A stretch of 64,000 bases of DNA from an uncultured Roseburia sp. (GTDB lineage Bacteria > Bacillota > Clostridia > Lachnospirales > Lachnospiraceae), in contig CAMWKH010000002.1 in NCBI GenBank assembly GCA_947174805.1, positions 124,001 through 188,000 of the forward strand, in the 5' to 3' direction. How positions within the stretch are numbered: position 1 is the first letter of the stretch; the number at the start of each line of letters is the position of its first letter. Made by a program: the position numbers and the translations under genes. Below are positions 29,367 to 38,880 of this stretch, piece by piece. The notes under the pieces are model-generated. The model searched no databases. It was not told the origin of the DNA and saw nothing but the letters and a program-made list of their open reading frames with translations.

Positions 29367-30680
29367 ATGAGAGAAAACACACTGTTAAAAGAATTTTTCC
29401 GCTATGTGTGCCTAAACATCCTTGGGATGATTGGCCTATCCTGCTATATTTTAGCGGACACCTTTTTTATCGCCAGGGGGCTGGGGGCAAAGGGCTTAAC
29501 CGCCTTAAACCTGGCTATTCCCATATACAGTTTCGTCAACGGATGCGGTCTTATGCTGGGCATGGGAGGAGCCACAAAATATTCTATATTTTTAGGGAAA
29601 AAAGAATACCGGCAGGGAAACCGGTGTTTTTTCCATGTGATTTTGGCTGCATCCTCTCTGTCCTTGGTTTTTATCCTTGCCGGAATTTTTTTCTCCGAAA
29701 CCCTTGCCCTGGCATTGGGAGCAGACAGGGAAGTGTTTTGGATGACAAAAACATATTTACAGATTATCCTGCTTTTCTCCCCGGCCTTTATTTTCAATGG
29801 CATCTTTGTGTGCTTTGTGAGAAATGACGGAAATCCCAGCCTTTCCATGACGGCAATGCTTGTGGGAAGTTTATCCAATATCATACTGGACTACATTTTG
29901 ATATTTCCTTTACAACTTGGGATTTTAGGCGCTGTTTTGGCTACAGGATGTTCCCCGGTGATTAGCATGTGCATTCTCCTAAAACACAAATTTTCCGGGA
30001 AAAACCACTTCGGTTTGGAAAAATCCCAATTTTCACCGGGATTTATGGCAGGTATTCTGTCCCTTGGCATCCCCTCCCTGATAACAGAGGTTGCCTCCGG
30101 CATTGCAATGATTGTTTTTAACTCTCTAATTCTTGGACTTTCTGGCAACACCGGAGTTGCAGCTTACGGCGTTGTGGCAAATCTCTCCCTGGTGGTAACT
30201 TCCATTTTCACAGGAATCGCCCAGGGCTTTCAGCCGCTTGCCAGCCATTCCTATGGGAGAGGAAAGAAAGAAGAGATCCAAAAACTCCTCCACTATGCCC
30301 TGACTTTGGTGCTTTTCATTTCCGGGATTACTTACCTTGTTTTCTTTTGCGCCGCAGCCCCCATCACAACCGCTTTTAACAGCGAAGGAAACCAAGACCT
30401 GCAAAAGATTGCCGTTATGGGGATGAAACTTTATTTTACCTCCATTCCCTTTATGGGGCTTAATATTATCCTTTCCACCTATTTTACCTCCGGGGAACAA
30501 GCCCTTCCGGCCCAGGGAATTTCACTGTCCAGGGGATTCTTTCTCCTTCTGCCCACAGCCTTTCTCTTAGCCCGCTTATTTGGCATGACAGGGGTGTTTC
30601 TGTCCTGCCCTGTCACTGAATTTATTGTTTTTGCAATGGGACTCTTGTTTTACTGTAAGAGAAACCCTCCCATGCTATAA
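29367..30680 (+). CDS. MATE family efflux transporter
   Basis: 437 aa multi-spanning protein; MLGMGGATKYSIFLGKKE, NGIFVCFVRNDGNPSLSM. Confidence 0.9.
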   Translation: MRENTLLKEFFRYVCLNILGMIGLSCYILADTFFIARGLGAKGLTALNLAIPIYSFVNGCGLMLGMGGATKYSIFLGKKEYRQGNRCFFHVILAASSLSLVFILAGIFFSETLALALGADREVFWMTKTYLQIILLFSPAFIFNGIFVCFVRNDGNPSLSMTAMLVGSLSNIILDYILIFPLQLGILGAVLATGCSPVISMCILLKHKFSGKNHFGLEKSQFSPGFMAGILSLGIPSLITEVASGIAMIVFNSLILGLSGNTGVAAYGVVANLSLVVTSIFTGIAQGFQPLASHSYGRGKKEEIQKLLHYALTLVLFISGITYLVFFCAAAPITTAFNSEGNQDLQKIAVMGMKLYFTSIPFMGLNIILSTYFTSGEQALPAQGISLSRGFFLLLPTAFLLARLFGMTGVFLSCPVTEFIVFAMGLLFYCKRNPPML

Positions 30681-31586
30681 AAATTTTTTCTTTTTAAAAT
30701 AGCAGAGGCTCACAATCACAATGAGAACACTGACTCCAAATACCACCGGGTAGCTGTATACCCATTTCAGCTCCGGCATATTTTCAAAATTCATACCGTA
30801 CCACCCTGCAATAAGGGAGAGGGGCAGAAATATGGTGGTGACAATGGTCAAAAGCTTCATGATACTGTTCTGGCGGATTTCAATTTCCGCCTGATACACA
30901 TCCTGAACCTGCATGGCATACTCCCTAAGCACCTGGATTTCCTGCTGAAGCCTCTGGCACCGCTCCATAAATAACTGGTATCCCCTGCCGTCTTTCACCT
31001 CCAGATAGTCAGAACTGTCCTCTGCTATGGCCTCCCCCATATTAATCATCTGTCCATAGTAACAATAGAAACGGGAAATTTCCTTTTTCAGCCCAAGCAT
31101 CTGATAATTAAAATTACCGGTATCTTTTTTTAAAACCAACTCCTCCATATCCGCTATAGTGCGCTCTAACTCCGCAACATAAAGGGTATCCTCCTCAATA
31201 AAGGACATGAGAAATTCTGCTAAAAACCTGTCCGGGGAATATTTTTTCCCCTCTCCCCGCCGCACTATTTTTTCTACAGTTTCCCGGACAATCTCCCCCT
31301 CGTCCACAAAAATCATTTTTCCGGGAAGAAGATAGAGACTGAAGGCATACTGACGTTTTTCCTTTTTCTTTACGGGAATGTGAAAGGTACACAATAGATA
31401 ATTGGCATGATGCTCTAATTTACAGAAAAAAACAGCGTCGGGATTTTGAAGGATGGAAAACTCCTCCCTGAGTTTTAACGCTCTGGCAAAACTCTCCTCA
31501 TCAAAGATTCCAATTCCTCCATGTATCCCTTCCCACTCTTTTTTTCCAAGGGTTTGGATTCCCTCTTCTCCCAGGGCATAGTACAT
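30675..31586 (-). CDS. CorA-type divalent cation transporter
   Basis: C-terminal TTIFLPLSLIAGWYGMNFENMPELKW (GMN motif). Confidence 0.92.
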   Translation of the reverse strand: MYYALGEEGIQTLGKKEWEGIHGGIGIFDEESFARALKLREEFSILQNPDAVFFCKLEHHANYLLCTFHIPVKKKEKRQYAFSLYLLPGKMIFVDEGEIVRETVEKIVRRGEGKKYSPDRFLAEFLMSFIEEDTLYVAELERTIADMEELVLKKDTGNFNYQMLGLKKEISRFYCYYGQMINMGEAIAEDSSDYLEVKDGRGYQLFMERCQRLQQEIQVLREYAMQVQDVYQAEIEIRQNSIMKLLTIVTTIFLPLSLIAGWYGMNFENMPELKWVYSYPVVFGVSVLIVIVSLCYFKKKKFL

Positions 31587-31690
31587 AAAATATCCTTCTT
31601 TCAAAAAGTATCGAATGTTATATACAGTTTTCTCCTCCCCAACCCGGATTTATGCAAAAATTTCAAACAAAATTATATTCTTTTATTTTT

Positions 31691-31822
31691 TCAGCGGCAT
31701 CCCCTGCAATGTCCGCAGTCTCCGCCGCACTGTGATTTTCCGCTTTTCTTATCCTTTATCATACTCCGGATAATCAGCGCCACAATTCCCGCAAGAATCG
31801 CCGCTACCACAAAAGTTCCCAT
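31691..31822 (-). CDS. FeoB-associated Cys-rich membrane protein (43 aa)
   Basis: Hand translation MGTFVVAAILAGIVALIIRSMIKDKKSGKSQCGGDCGHCRGCR*; one TM plus Cys cluster, 9 bp after feoB; too short for the ORF track. Confidence 0.88.
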   Translation of the reverse strand: MGTFVVAAILAGIVALIIRSMIKDKKSGKSQCGGDCGHCRGCR

Positions 31823-31831
31823 AAAAACCTC

Positions 31832-33988
31832 CTATCTGTTTTTTGCTATTCCCGCATGTAAATCAAACTCGCCTCTCCCACTGTAAGGACGGAACAAAAG
31901 ATAAAAAAATCCCGCCGCACAGAGAATAGCTCCAAGGGTTCCCACACTTAAAACTCCGGTTAAAATAAATGTGCCTAACTGGTAAATACACATTGCCGCC
32001 CCATAGGCCAAGACCGTCTGGTATCCAATGGCAAACCAGAACCACTTCCTATTGTTCATCTCTCTTTTTATGGCTCCCATAGCCGCAAAGCAGGGGGCGC
32101 ACAGTAAGTTAAACACCAGGAATCCGTAGGCTGCCGCCCCCGTCATAATAGATGCCAGGGACCCCCAGATTTCCGCACCGTCCTCTGCAACTTCCCCAAA
32201 TCCAAAGAGCACGCCAAATGCAGCCACCACGTTCTCCTTGGCGATAAGCCCCGTAACTGCTGCAACTGCCATCTTCCAGCCTTCTCCTCCCTGGGTCCAG
32301 CCAAGGGGGGCAAAGATTGGTGCAATCACGCCTCCAATCATGGCAAGGATACTGGCATCTAAATCTTCCACCATGCCAAAACTTCCATCCCTCCATCCAA
32401 AGCTCATGAAAAACCACAGAACGATGGTGGAGAGGAGGATAAGGGTCCCCGCCTTTTTGATAAAGGACCAGCCCCGCTCCCACATACTCATCAGCACATT
32501 TCCCACTGTGGGCATGTGGTAGGCAGGCAGCTCCATGACAAAGGGCGCCGGCTCTCCGGCAAAGATTTTTGTCTTTTTTAGTATAATTCCAGAGCAGATA
32601 ATAGCGGCGATTCCCACAAAGTATGCGCTCCATGCCACCCAGCCTGCATTGTGGAAAAATGCCCCGGAAATCAATGCGATGATAGGCAGCTTTGCCCCGC
32701 AGGGAACAAACGTGGTGGTCATAATGGTCATCCTGCGGTCCCTGTCATTTTCTATGGTGCGGCTTGCCATAATACCCGGAACGCCGCATCCGCTTCCGAT
32801 TAACATAGGGATAAAAGATTTCCCCGACAATCCGAATTTACGGAAAATCCGGTCCATAATAAAGGCCACCCTTGCCATATATCCGCAGGCTTCCAAAAAT
32901 GCCAAAAATGCAAACAATACCAGCATCTGGGGCACAAAACCTAAAACTGCCCCCACACCTGCCACAATACCGTCTAAAACCAACCCAGAAAGCCAGTCTG
33001 CGCAGCCTATTGCCAGAAGGCCTGACTCCACCGCAGAAGGGATGAGTTCGCCGAATAGTACATCATTTGTCCAGTCTGTCACAATCGTTCCAATGGTTGT
33101 CACAGAGACATAGTATACCAGGAACATGACTGCTGCAAATATAGGAAGAGCCAGAAGGCGGTTTGTGACAATTTTATCAATTTTATCCGATGCCGTCAAT
33201 GTTCTCCCCCTGTCCTGTTTTGTCACACATGCCTTGATTATGGAGGAGATATACAGATAGCGCTCATTGGTAATAATGCTCTCCACGTCATCATCCATGG
33301 CATCTTCCAGTCTCTGAATCTCCCTGTCTGCCCTGGGCAGAACGGAAAGCAGTTCTCCAATTTTACTGTCCCTCTCCAAAATCTTAATGGCAAAGAATCG
33401 TCTCTGGGCTTCTTCAACAGAGGAATCCAGCTTTTTTTCTACCTCCCCGATGGCTTTTTCCACCTCATCCCCAAATTTATGTACCGGGGCCATACCTTTT
33501 TTCCCCGCCTGGGCAACCGCCTCCGCCGCTGCTTTCTCCACTCCTCTTCCTTTTAAGGCAGAAATCTCCACAACCTGGCATCCCAAGGCCTTTCCCAGCT
33601 TATCTATATAGATTTTGTCTCCGTTTTTCTCCACCAGATCCATCATATTCACTGCCATAACCACCGGGATTCCCAACTCCATCAACTGGGTGGTCAGATA
33701 CAGGTTTCGCTCAATATTTGTCCCGTCCACAATGTTTAAAATCACATCCGGTCTTTCGTTTATCAGGTATGTCCTGGCAACTACCTCCTCCAAGGTGTAA
33801 GGGGACAGGGAATAAATCCCGGGCAAATCCAAAATCACCACGTCTTTTTTCCCTTTTAACTTTCCTTCTTTTTTCTCAACGGTAACACCCGGCCAGTTGC
33901 CCACAAACTGATTGGAACCTGTCAGGGCATTAAACAAAGTAGTCTTGCCGCAGTTGGGGTTTCCTGCCAATGCAATTTTTACTGCCAT
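31832..33988 (-). CDS. feoB: Ferrous iron transporter B
   Basis: ALAGNPNCGKTTLFNALTG, GNWPGVTVEKKEG, and gate motifs LIGSGCGVPGIMASRTI. Confidence 0.96.
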   Translation of the reverse strand: MAVKIALAGNPNCGKTTLFNALTGSNQFVGNWPGVTVEKKEGKLKGKKDVVILDLPGIYSLSPYTLEEVVARTYLINERPDVILNIVDGTNIERNLYLTTQLMELGIPVVMAVNMMDLVEKNGDKIYIDKLGKALGCQVVEISALKGRGVEKAAAEAVAQAGKKGMAPVHKFGDEVEKAIGEVEKKLDSSVEEAQRRFFAIKILERDSKIGELLSVLPRADREIQRLEDAMDDDVESIITNERYLYISSIIKACVTKQDRGRTLTASDKIDKIVTNRLLALPIFAAVMFLVYYVSVTTIGTIVTDWTNDVLFGELIPSAVESGLLAIGCADWLSGLVLDGIVAGVGAVLGFVPQMLVLFAFLAFLEACGYMARVAFIMDRIFRKFGLSGKSFIPMLIGSGCGVPGIMASRTIENDRDRRMTIMTTTFVPCGAKLPIIALISGAFFHNAGWVAWSAYFVGIAAIICSGIILKKTKIFAGEPAPFVMELPAYHMPTVGNVLMSMWERGWSFIKKAGTLILLSTIVLWFFMSFGWRDGSFGMVEDLDASILAMIGGVIAPIFAPLGWTQGGEGWKMAVAAVTGLIAKENVVAAFGVLFGFGEVAEDGAEIWGSLASIMTGAAAYGFLVFNLLCAPCFAAMGAIKREMNNRKWFWFAIGYQTVLAYGAAMCIYQLGTFILTGVLSVGTLGAILCAAGFFYLLFRPYSGRGEFDLHAGIAKNR

Positions 33989-34107
33989 TTTTTTCTCCTT
34001 TTCTCTCTTTTCTTTTTTAAAATATGTGTCATCAATTTAAACTAACTATTGTTTCTCCCATCTTTCAATAGTAAGATATAACTAACCTATACAGAAAAAA
34101 AATAGAC

Positions 34108-34329
34108 TCATTCCACCTCAATCATGGAGGCATCGTCTTTCCGAAGTGACAGTTCATATCCTCTCACCGTAACTTCCACCGGGTCCCCCAAAGGTGCCAC
34201 TTTTCTCACAAATAACTCCACGCCCTTGGTAATGCCCATATCCATAATTCGTCTTTTGACTGGACCGGCACCGGAAAGCCTTTTCACCTTTACCGTCTCC
34301 CCGCAGGGAATTTCCTTTAATGTTTTCAT
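34108..34329 (-). CDS. feoA: FeoA family protein
   Basis: VKRRIMDMGITKGVELFVRKVAPLGDPVEVTVRGYELSLRKDDA. Confidence 0.93.
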   Translation of the reverse strand: MKTLKEIPCGETVKVKRLSGAGPVKRRIMDMGITKGVELFVRKVAPLGDPVEVTVRGYELSLRKDDASMIEVE

Positions 34330-34361
34330 AAGAATCCTCCTCTTCTCTTCTTTATAAAAAA

Positions 34362-34571
34362 TTACACAAATATTTTATTGGCCATATCTCTCCCTAAGGC
34401 CACCCGGGAATCCTTGATATTCACAATTATATTTCCCTCCATGGCACTCACCACGGTGACAAATCCTCCCGCTACAAATCCCAGATTTTCCAAAAAACGC
34501 CTGGTCTCCTCTCTGCCTCCCACTTTTTTTATCCTGCTTTTTTCCCCTTCTCTCACCATAGACAACGGCAT
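34362..34571 (-). CDS. FeoA family protein (second copy)
   Basis: RRFLENLGFVAGGFVTVVSAMEGNIIVNIKDSRVALGRDMANKI. Confidence 0.88.
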   Translation of the reverse strand: MPLSMVREGEKSRIKKVGGREETRRFLENLGFVAGGFVTVVSAMEGNIIVNIKDSRVALGRDMANKIFV

Positions 34572-34615
34572 ACAATCATCCCTTTCCCTGCAAAATGTAT
34601 TTTTCTTTTCTATGT

Positions 34616-34648
34616 GGTTAGTATAATCTAATTCCCATTAGTTGTCAA
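34616..34648 (-). promoter_or_regulatory. feo operon promoter with overlapping palindromes (candidate DtxR/IdeR-type operator)
   Basis: Minus strand TTGACA-17 bp-TATACT; the spacer holds CTAAT-GGGA-ATTAG, overlapping TTAG-ATTATA-CTAA. Confidence 0.6.
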
Positions 34649-34724
34649 GAACTTTTTTCTGTTTTTTATCCCATACTTCATCACTTTAACAAAGTGCAGA
34701 GGCAAATTTAGGACTAAGTGACGA

Positions 34725-34763
34725 TTGCAAAAATTACCAAATTCCACTATAATAAAGGTAATT
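34725..34763 (+). promoter_or_regulatory. Promoter with flanking inverted repeat
   Basis: TTGCAA-17 bp-TATAAT, with AATTACC (34732) and GGTAATT (34757) flanking the -10. Confidence 0.55.
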
Positions 34764-34785
34764 GATGATATTTAGGAGGTAAGAC

Positions 34786-36492
34786 ATGGAATATCAGGGA
34801 CATATATTTAAAGAAATTTCCGTTGAACAATTTTGCCAGGTTATCGATTTGCTGCATCCTTGCATGGACGATTATCTGTATATCTACGACTTTCACAATG
34901 ATTTCTTTTATGTTTCACCCAGTGCAGTTGAACGCTTTTCCATGCCCTCTAACAGTTTCCATAATGCTTCCAAAACTTACTCCATGTTTATTTATCCCAA
35001 TGATTTTCATAATCTGAAATCCGATTTTAAGAAATATATTTCAGAAATGACAACAATCCACAATCTGGAATACCGCCTAGTGGACCAAAACGGCAAACCC
35101 ATCTGGGTGAACTACCGGGGATATGTGGTGCGGAATCAGGAGGGCAGTGCTCTTTATATTATCGGTTGTATCAATGAAATCGGACGTCAGCAGAAGGCGG
35201 ACAACATCAGCGGCCTTCTCAGCGAATCCAGCCTGCACAACTATCTGGACGAAACTGCGCATCAATCCAGCATCATTCTCCGCCTGGGACTGGATGACTT
35301 TAAGGAAATCAATGAAAAACTTGGAATCGAATACGGTGATATGATTCTTCGGAAGACAGCCGAATGTATCTCGGAATGTATAAGCCCGCACCAGCAGTTG
35401 TACCGGGTTGTTGCGGATGAATTTATCATTGTGGACAATACATGCAAAAGCACCGGGGAGGCTGTTTTGCTCTATGACAAAATTCAGGCACGTATTCACA
35501 CTTTCGTGGAGGAAAACCAATACGAAGCCACATTCACCATCTCCTGCGGTATTTTAAGCTGCAATCCCAGTACCGAGCACACATATTCCAATATTATGAA
35601 GCTCTCCGAGTTTTCCCTGCAGAAAGCAAAACGTTTGGGAAAAAACCGCTGTTACGTTTTTGATCCTCAGGATTATGACAAATTTTTAAGGAAAAAGAAG
35701 CTGACAAAACATTTGAGACAGGCTGTATATAACGATTTTCAGGGATTTGAAGCCTATTACCAGCCCTTGATTGATGCGGAAACCGGAGTTCTCTACGGTG
35801 CGGAGACACTGATGCGCTTCACAAGCGAGCAGTACGGCACAGTCTCCCCGGGAGAGTTTATCCCAATCATGGAGGAAACGGGACTGATTATCCCGGCGGG
35901 ACGTTGGATTCTCCATGAAGCCTTGCAGGCATGTAAAAACATTCAGAGGTATATCCCTGATTTCCGCATTAATATTAATGTTTCCTACATACAGATTATG
36001 AAAAGCGATATTATTGAGGAGATTGCCACCGCCATTACATACTATGATATTTCCCCCTCCAGCGTAGTTTTGGAGCTCACGGAAAGCGGTGTGCTGGATT
36101 CCGATATCCGTTTTGCTAAATTGTGGGAATGTATGCGGGAAAAAGGTGTCCGGCTGGCTTTAGATGACTTTGGAACAGGCTACTCCAATTTCCACTACCT
36201 GTACAATTTAAAACCGGACATTATCAAAATTGACCGCTCCCTTACCACTCAGGCATTAAACAATGAGTATGAGTTTAAACTTTTATCTCTCATGAGCGGT
36301 ATGATTCACAGTATGAATCTTCACATGTGCGTGGAAGGGGTGGAGACGGACCAGGAATTATCCATGGTACTTGACCTCTCCCCCGACTTTATTCAAGGAT
36401 ACTACTATGGAAAACCCTGTTCCTACAAAGATTTTCTGGAAAAATATGTTCTCCCACCCTCCAAGATAATAGCCATGGGTGCAAACTCTTAA
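34786..36492 (+). CDS. PAS / degenerate GGDEF / EAL protein (probable c-di-GMP phosphodiesterase)
   Basis: GGDEF position reads RVVADEF. EAL domain: YGAETLMRF, INVSYIQI, LELTESGVL, LALDDFGTGYSNF, IKIDRSL, CVEGVET. Confidence 0.88.
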   Translation: MEYQGHIFKEISVEQFCQVIDLLHPCMDDYLYIYDFHNDFFYVSPSAVERFSMPSNSFHNASKTYSMFIYPNDFHNLKSDFKKYISEMTTIHNLEYRLVDQNGKPIWVNYRGYVVRNQEGSALYIIGCINEIGRQQKADNISGLLSESSLHNYLDETAHQSSIILRLGLDDFKEINEKLGIEYGDMILRKTAECISECISPHQQLYRVVADEFIIVDNTCKSTGEAVLLYDKIQARIHTFVEENQYEATFTISCGILSCNPSTEHTYSNIMKLSEFSLQKAKRLGKNRCYVFDPQDYDKFLRKKKLTKHLRQAVYNDFQGFEAYYQPLIDAETGVLYGAETLMRFTSEQYGTVSPGEFIPIMEETGLIIPAGRWILHEALQACKNIQRYIPDFRININVSYIQIMKSDIIEEIATAITYYDISPSSVVLELTESGVLDSDIRFAKLWECMREKGVRLALDDFGTGYSNFHYLYNLKPDIIKIDRSLTTQALNNEYEFKLLSLMSGMIHSMNLHMCVEGVETDQELSMVLDLSPDFIQGYYYGKPCSYKDFLEKYVLPPSKIIAMGANS

Positions 36493-36494
36493 AT

Positions 36495-36531
36495 AAAAAA
36501 AGCAGTTCACAGGTCCTGTGACTGCTTTTTT
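36495..36531. terminator. Bidirectional intrinsic terminator
   Basis: AAAAAAGCAGTTCACAGG-TC-CTGTGACTGCTTTTTT. Confidence 0.85.
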
Positions 36532-36572
36532 CATTATATTCCCTGAAACCCAGGCCGGAGCGGTTTTTCTTC

Positions 36573-37661
36573 CTACCGGTTTTCGTCCGCCAGTTTTTCA
36601 AATGCATCTTTTGACTTTTGGAAACAGTTTAAGAGTTTTGGAGAAAATGTCCCGCACTCCCCCTCCATAATCATGCGGAACGCCTCGTCTTTCGACCGGG
36701 CATCCTTGTATACCCGCACACTTACCAGGGCATCATACACATCCGCTATGGACACAATCTGGGCGGAAATAGGTATCTCATCCCCTGCAAGCCCGTCAGG
36801 GTATCCTTTCCCATCATAGCGCTCGTGATGATGGCGGCAGATATCATAGCTGAGATTGCCGTATATCTCATCCCATGCCCCTGTAATGCTTTTTAAAATC
36901 TCACTTCCCAAAATGGTATGAGTCTTCATTATCTCAAATTCCTCTTTGGTAAGCCTGCCGGGTTTCAATAAAATATCGTCGGGGATAGAAATTTTTCCCA
37001 CATCATGGAGCACGCTGGCCTCCGAAATCATATCCACCATACCGTCGTCCAAGCCGTATTCCGGGTAGTTCTCCTTCACCTGGCGGGCAAGAATTTTTGT
37101 AAATCCCTTTACCCTTTGGATATGCTCCCCGCTCTCTAAATCTCTCCCCTCCACCACAGTACCCAGGATTTCAATAATCCTTACGTTGCTCTCTTTCAGC
37201 CTCTCCGCCTGCTTCTGAAGCATCCTGTACTGTTTACTGATCATCTCCGTCTGCTTTTTAACTTTGATCTCCAGCTCACTTTTGTACAAAAACAGTTCAA
37301 CAATATTGTCCACCCTTTTTTTCACTAAACCGGCGTCAAAAGGCTTGTGGATAAAATCGGAAACCCCGTATTCAAAACACCTGCGCTCTGCCGCCGAGGA
37401 GGTCTCAGAACTGATAATCAGCACCGGGATTTTTCCTATATAACCTTTCTTTTCCAACTCCTGCAGCACAGCATACCCATCCATTTTCGGCATAATCAAA
37501 TCCAAGAGAATCGTGACAATGTCCTCATGGTAAGCGTCCACCAGGGACAACGCCTCACTGCCCTGGCCTGCCTGTAAAATATCATAGGTATCACCCAGAA
37601 TCATTTCCAACATATCCCGGTTTATTTCCAGGTCGTCTACGATTAGTACCTTTTTGCTCAT
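36573..37661 (-). CDS. Response regulator, REC + HD-GYP
   Basis: VDIVTILLDLIMPKMDGY-type receiver; LHDVGKISIPD; HHHERYDGKGYPDGLAGDEIP. Confidence 0.93.
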   Translation of the reverse strand: MSKKVLIVDDLEINRDMLEMILGDTYDILQAGQGSEALSLVDAYHEDIVTILLDLIMPKMDGYAVLQELEKKGYIGKIPVLIISSETSSAAERRCFEYGVSDFIHKPFDAGLVKKRVDNIVELFLYKSELEIKVKKQTEMISKQYRMLQKQAERLKESNVRIIEILGTVVEGRDLESGEHIQRVKGFTKILARQVKENYPEYGLDDGMVDMISEASVLHDVGKISIPDDILLKPGRLTKEEFEIMKTHTILGSEILKSITGAWDEIYGNLSYDICRHHHERYDGKGYPDGLAGDEIPISAQIVSIADVYDALVSVRVYKDARSKDEAFRMIMEGECGTFSPKLLNCFQKSKDAFEKLADENR

Positions 37662-37676
37662 AGTTATCCTCTTTCA

Positions 37677-38768
37677 TTACAAAAGACTTATTTTATCTGA
37701 AAATTCAACCAACTTCTGGAATTCCTCATTGGATAACTGAAAACATTCCAGTGCCAAAGGCGAAAACATCCCTTCTTCCCCATCCATAATCGCCTGTACG
37801 GCAGTGTGATGGGTGTATGGGGTATGGTATGCATTTTCTGTAACTAACTCCTCATAGGCGTCCACCAGGGACACAATCTGGGCAACAAAAGATATATCAT
37901 CCCCTGCCAGTTTATCCGGGTAGCCATTGCCGTCCCATCTCTCATGATGATGCCTGCAGATATCATAACAGTAATCGTAAAACCTTCGGTCGCTGATCTG
38001 GCTGAAAGACTCTAAAATCTCGCATCCAATCGTTGTGTGGGACTGCATCAGCTTCTCGTCTGCAGGAGAAAGTTTTCCGTATTTCAGCAGAACTTCATCG
38101 GGAATTCCCAGTTTTCCTATATCGTGAAGTGCAGTTGCCCGGACAATCATATCAATCTTCTCTTCACCCAGCTCAAATTCAGGATGGAATTCCGCCGCAT
38201 ATTTCAACATAATCCGGGTAAACTTCCGTATGCGCCTGGTGTGCTCCTTAGACTCATTTGTCTTATATCCCACCACGCTGCCAAGGGCATCCAAAATCAT
38301 TTCATTGGTCTCTTTCAGCTGTTTGGACTGCTCCTGTACCTGGAGCGTCTTTTCCTGAACCAATGCCTCCATTTCATTTTTGTGGGTATAAAGGTCTACC
38401 ACATTTTTCACACGGCGCATAACCACACGTTCAATGTAGGGCTTATATATAATGTCCGATGCTCCGTAATTATATGCAATCTCCTCTGTCTCCTTGGAGT
38501 CATCCCCCGTAATTAATATAATAGGAATCGAAGCCATCATCCCGGCTTCTTTCATATACTCCATCACATCAAAACCGGTTTTTACCGGCATGACCAAATC
38601 CAACAGAAGACATGCCACTTTTTCCCCGTTGCTGTAGAGATAATCAATGGCAACCTGGCCGTTCTCCGCCTCCGCCACTTCATACTGTTCCTCAAACATT
38701 TCTTTTAAAATAGCACGGTTTATCTCCACATCCTCAGCAATTAAAATTGTTGTCCTCTCCTTCATCAT
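37677..38768 (-). CDS. Response regulator, REC + HD-GYP (paralogue)
   Basis: LLLDLVMPVKTGFD; LHDIGKLGIPDE; HHHERWDGNGYPDKLAGDDIS. Confidence 0.92.
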   Translation of the reverse strand: MMKERTTILIAEDVEINRAILKEMFEEQYEVAEAENGQVAIDYLYSNGEKVACLLLDLVMPVKTGFDVMEYMKEAGMMASIPIILITGDDSKETEEIAYNYGASDIIYKPYIERVVMRRVKNVVDLYTHKNEMEALVQEKTLQVQEQSKQLKETNEMILDALGSVVGYKTNESKEHTRRIRKFTRIMLKYAAEFHPEFELGEEKIDMIVRATALHDIGKLGIPDEVLLKYGKLSPADEKLMQSHTTIGCEILESFSQISDRRFYDYCYDICRHHHERWDGNGYPDKLAGDDISFVAQIVSLVDAYEELVTENAYHTPYTHHTAVQAIMDGEEGMFSPLALECFQLSNEEFQKLVEFSDKISLL

Positions 38769-38828
38769 GTTCCTCCTCCGTTTCAAATCTTCCCATTCCT
38801 GTCATTATATATTGTATGCGAAAGAAAA

Positions 38829-38853
38829 GGAGCGATTCAATCGGAACCGCTCC
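38829..38853 (-). terminator. Hairpin between MCP and REC-HD-GYP genes
   Basis: GGAGCG-A-TTC-AATCG-GAA-C-CGCTCC. Confidence 0.55.
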
Positions 38854-38880
38854 CAGTATTCATATCATGATCTGCAACTT

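Noticed and set aside
32109-33113. ORFs 32109-32633 (-) and 32535-33113 (+) inside feoB
   Set aside because: Out-of-frame reads within a clearly conserved transporter gene.
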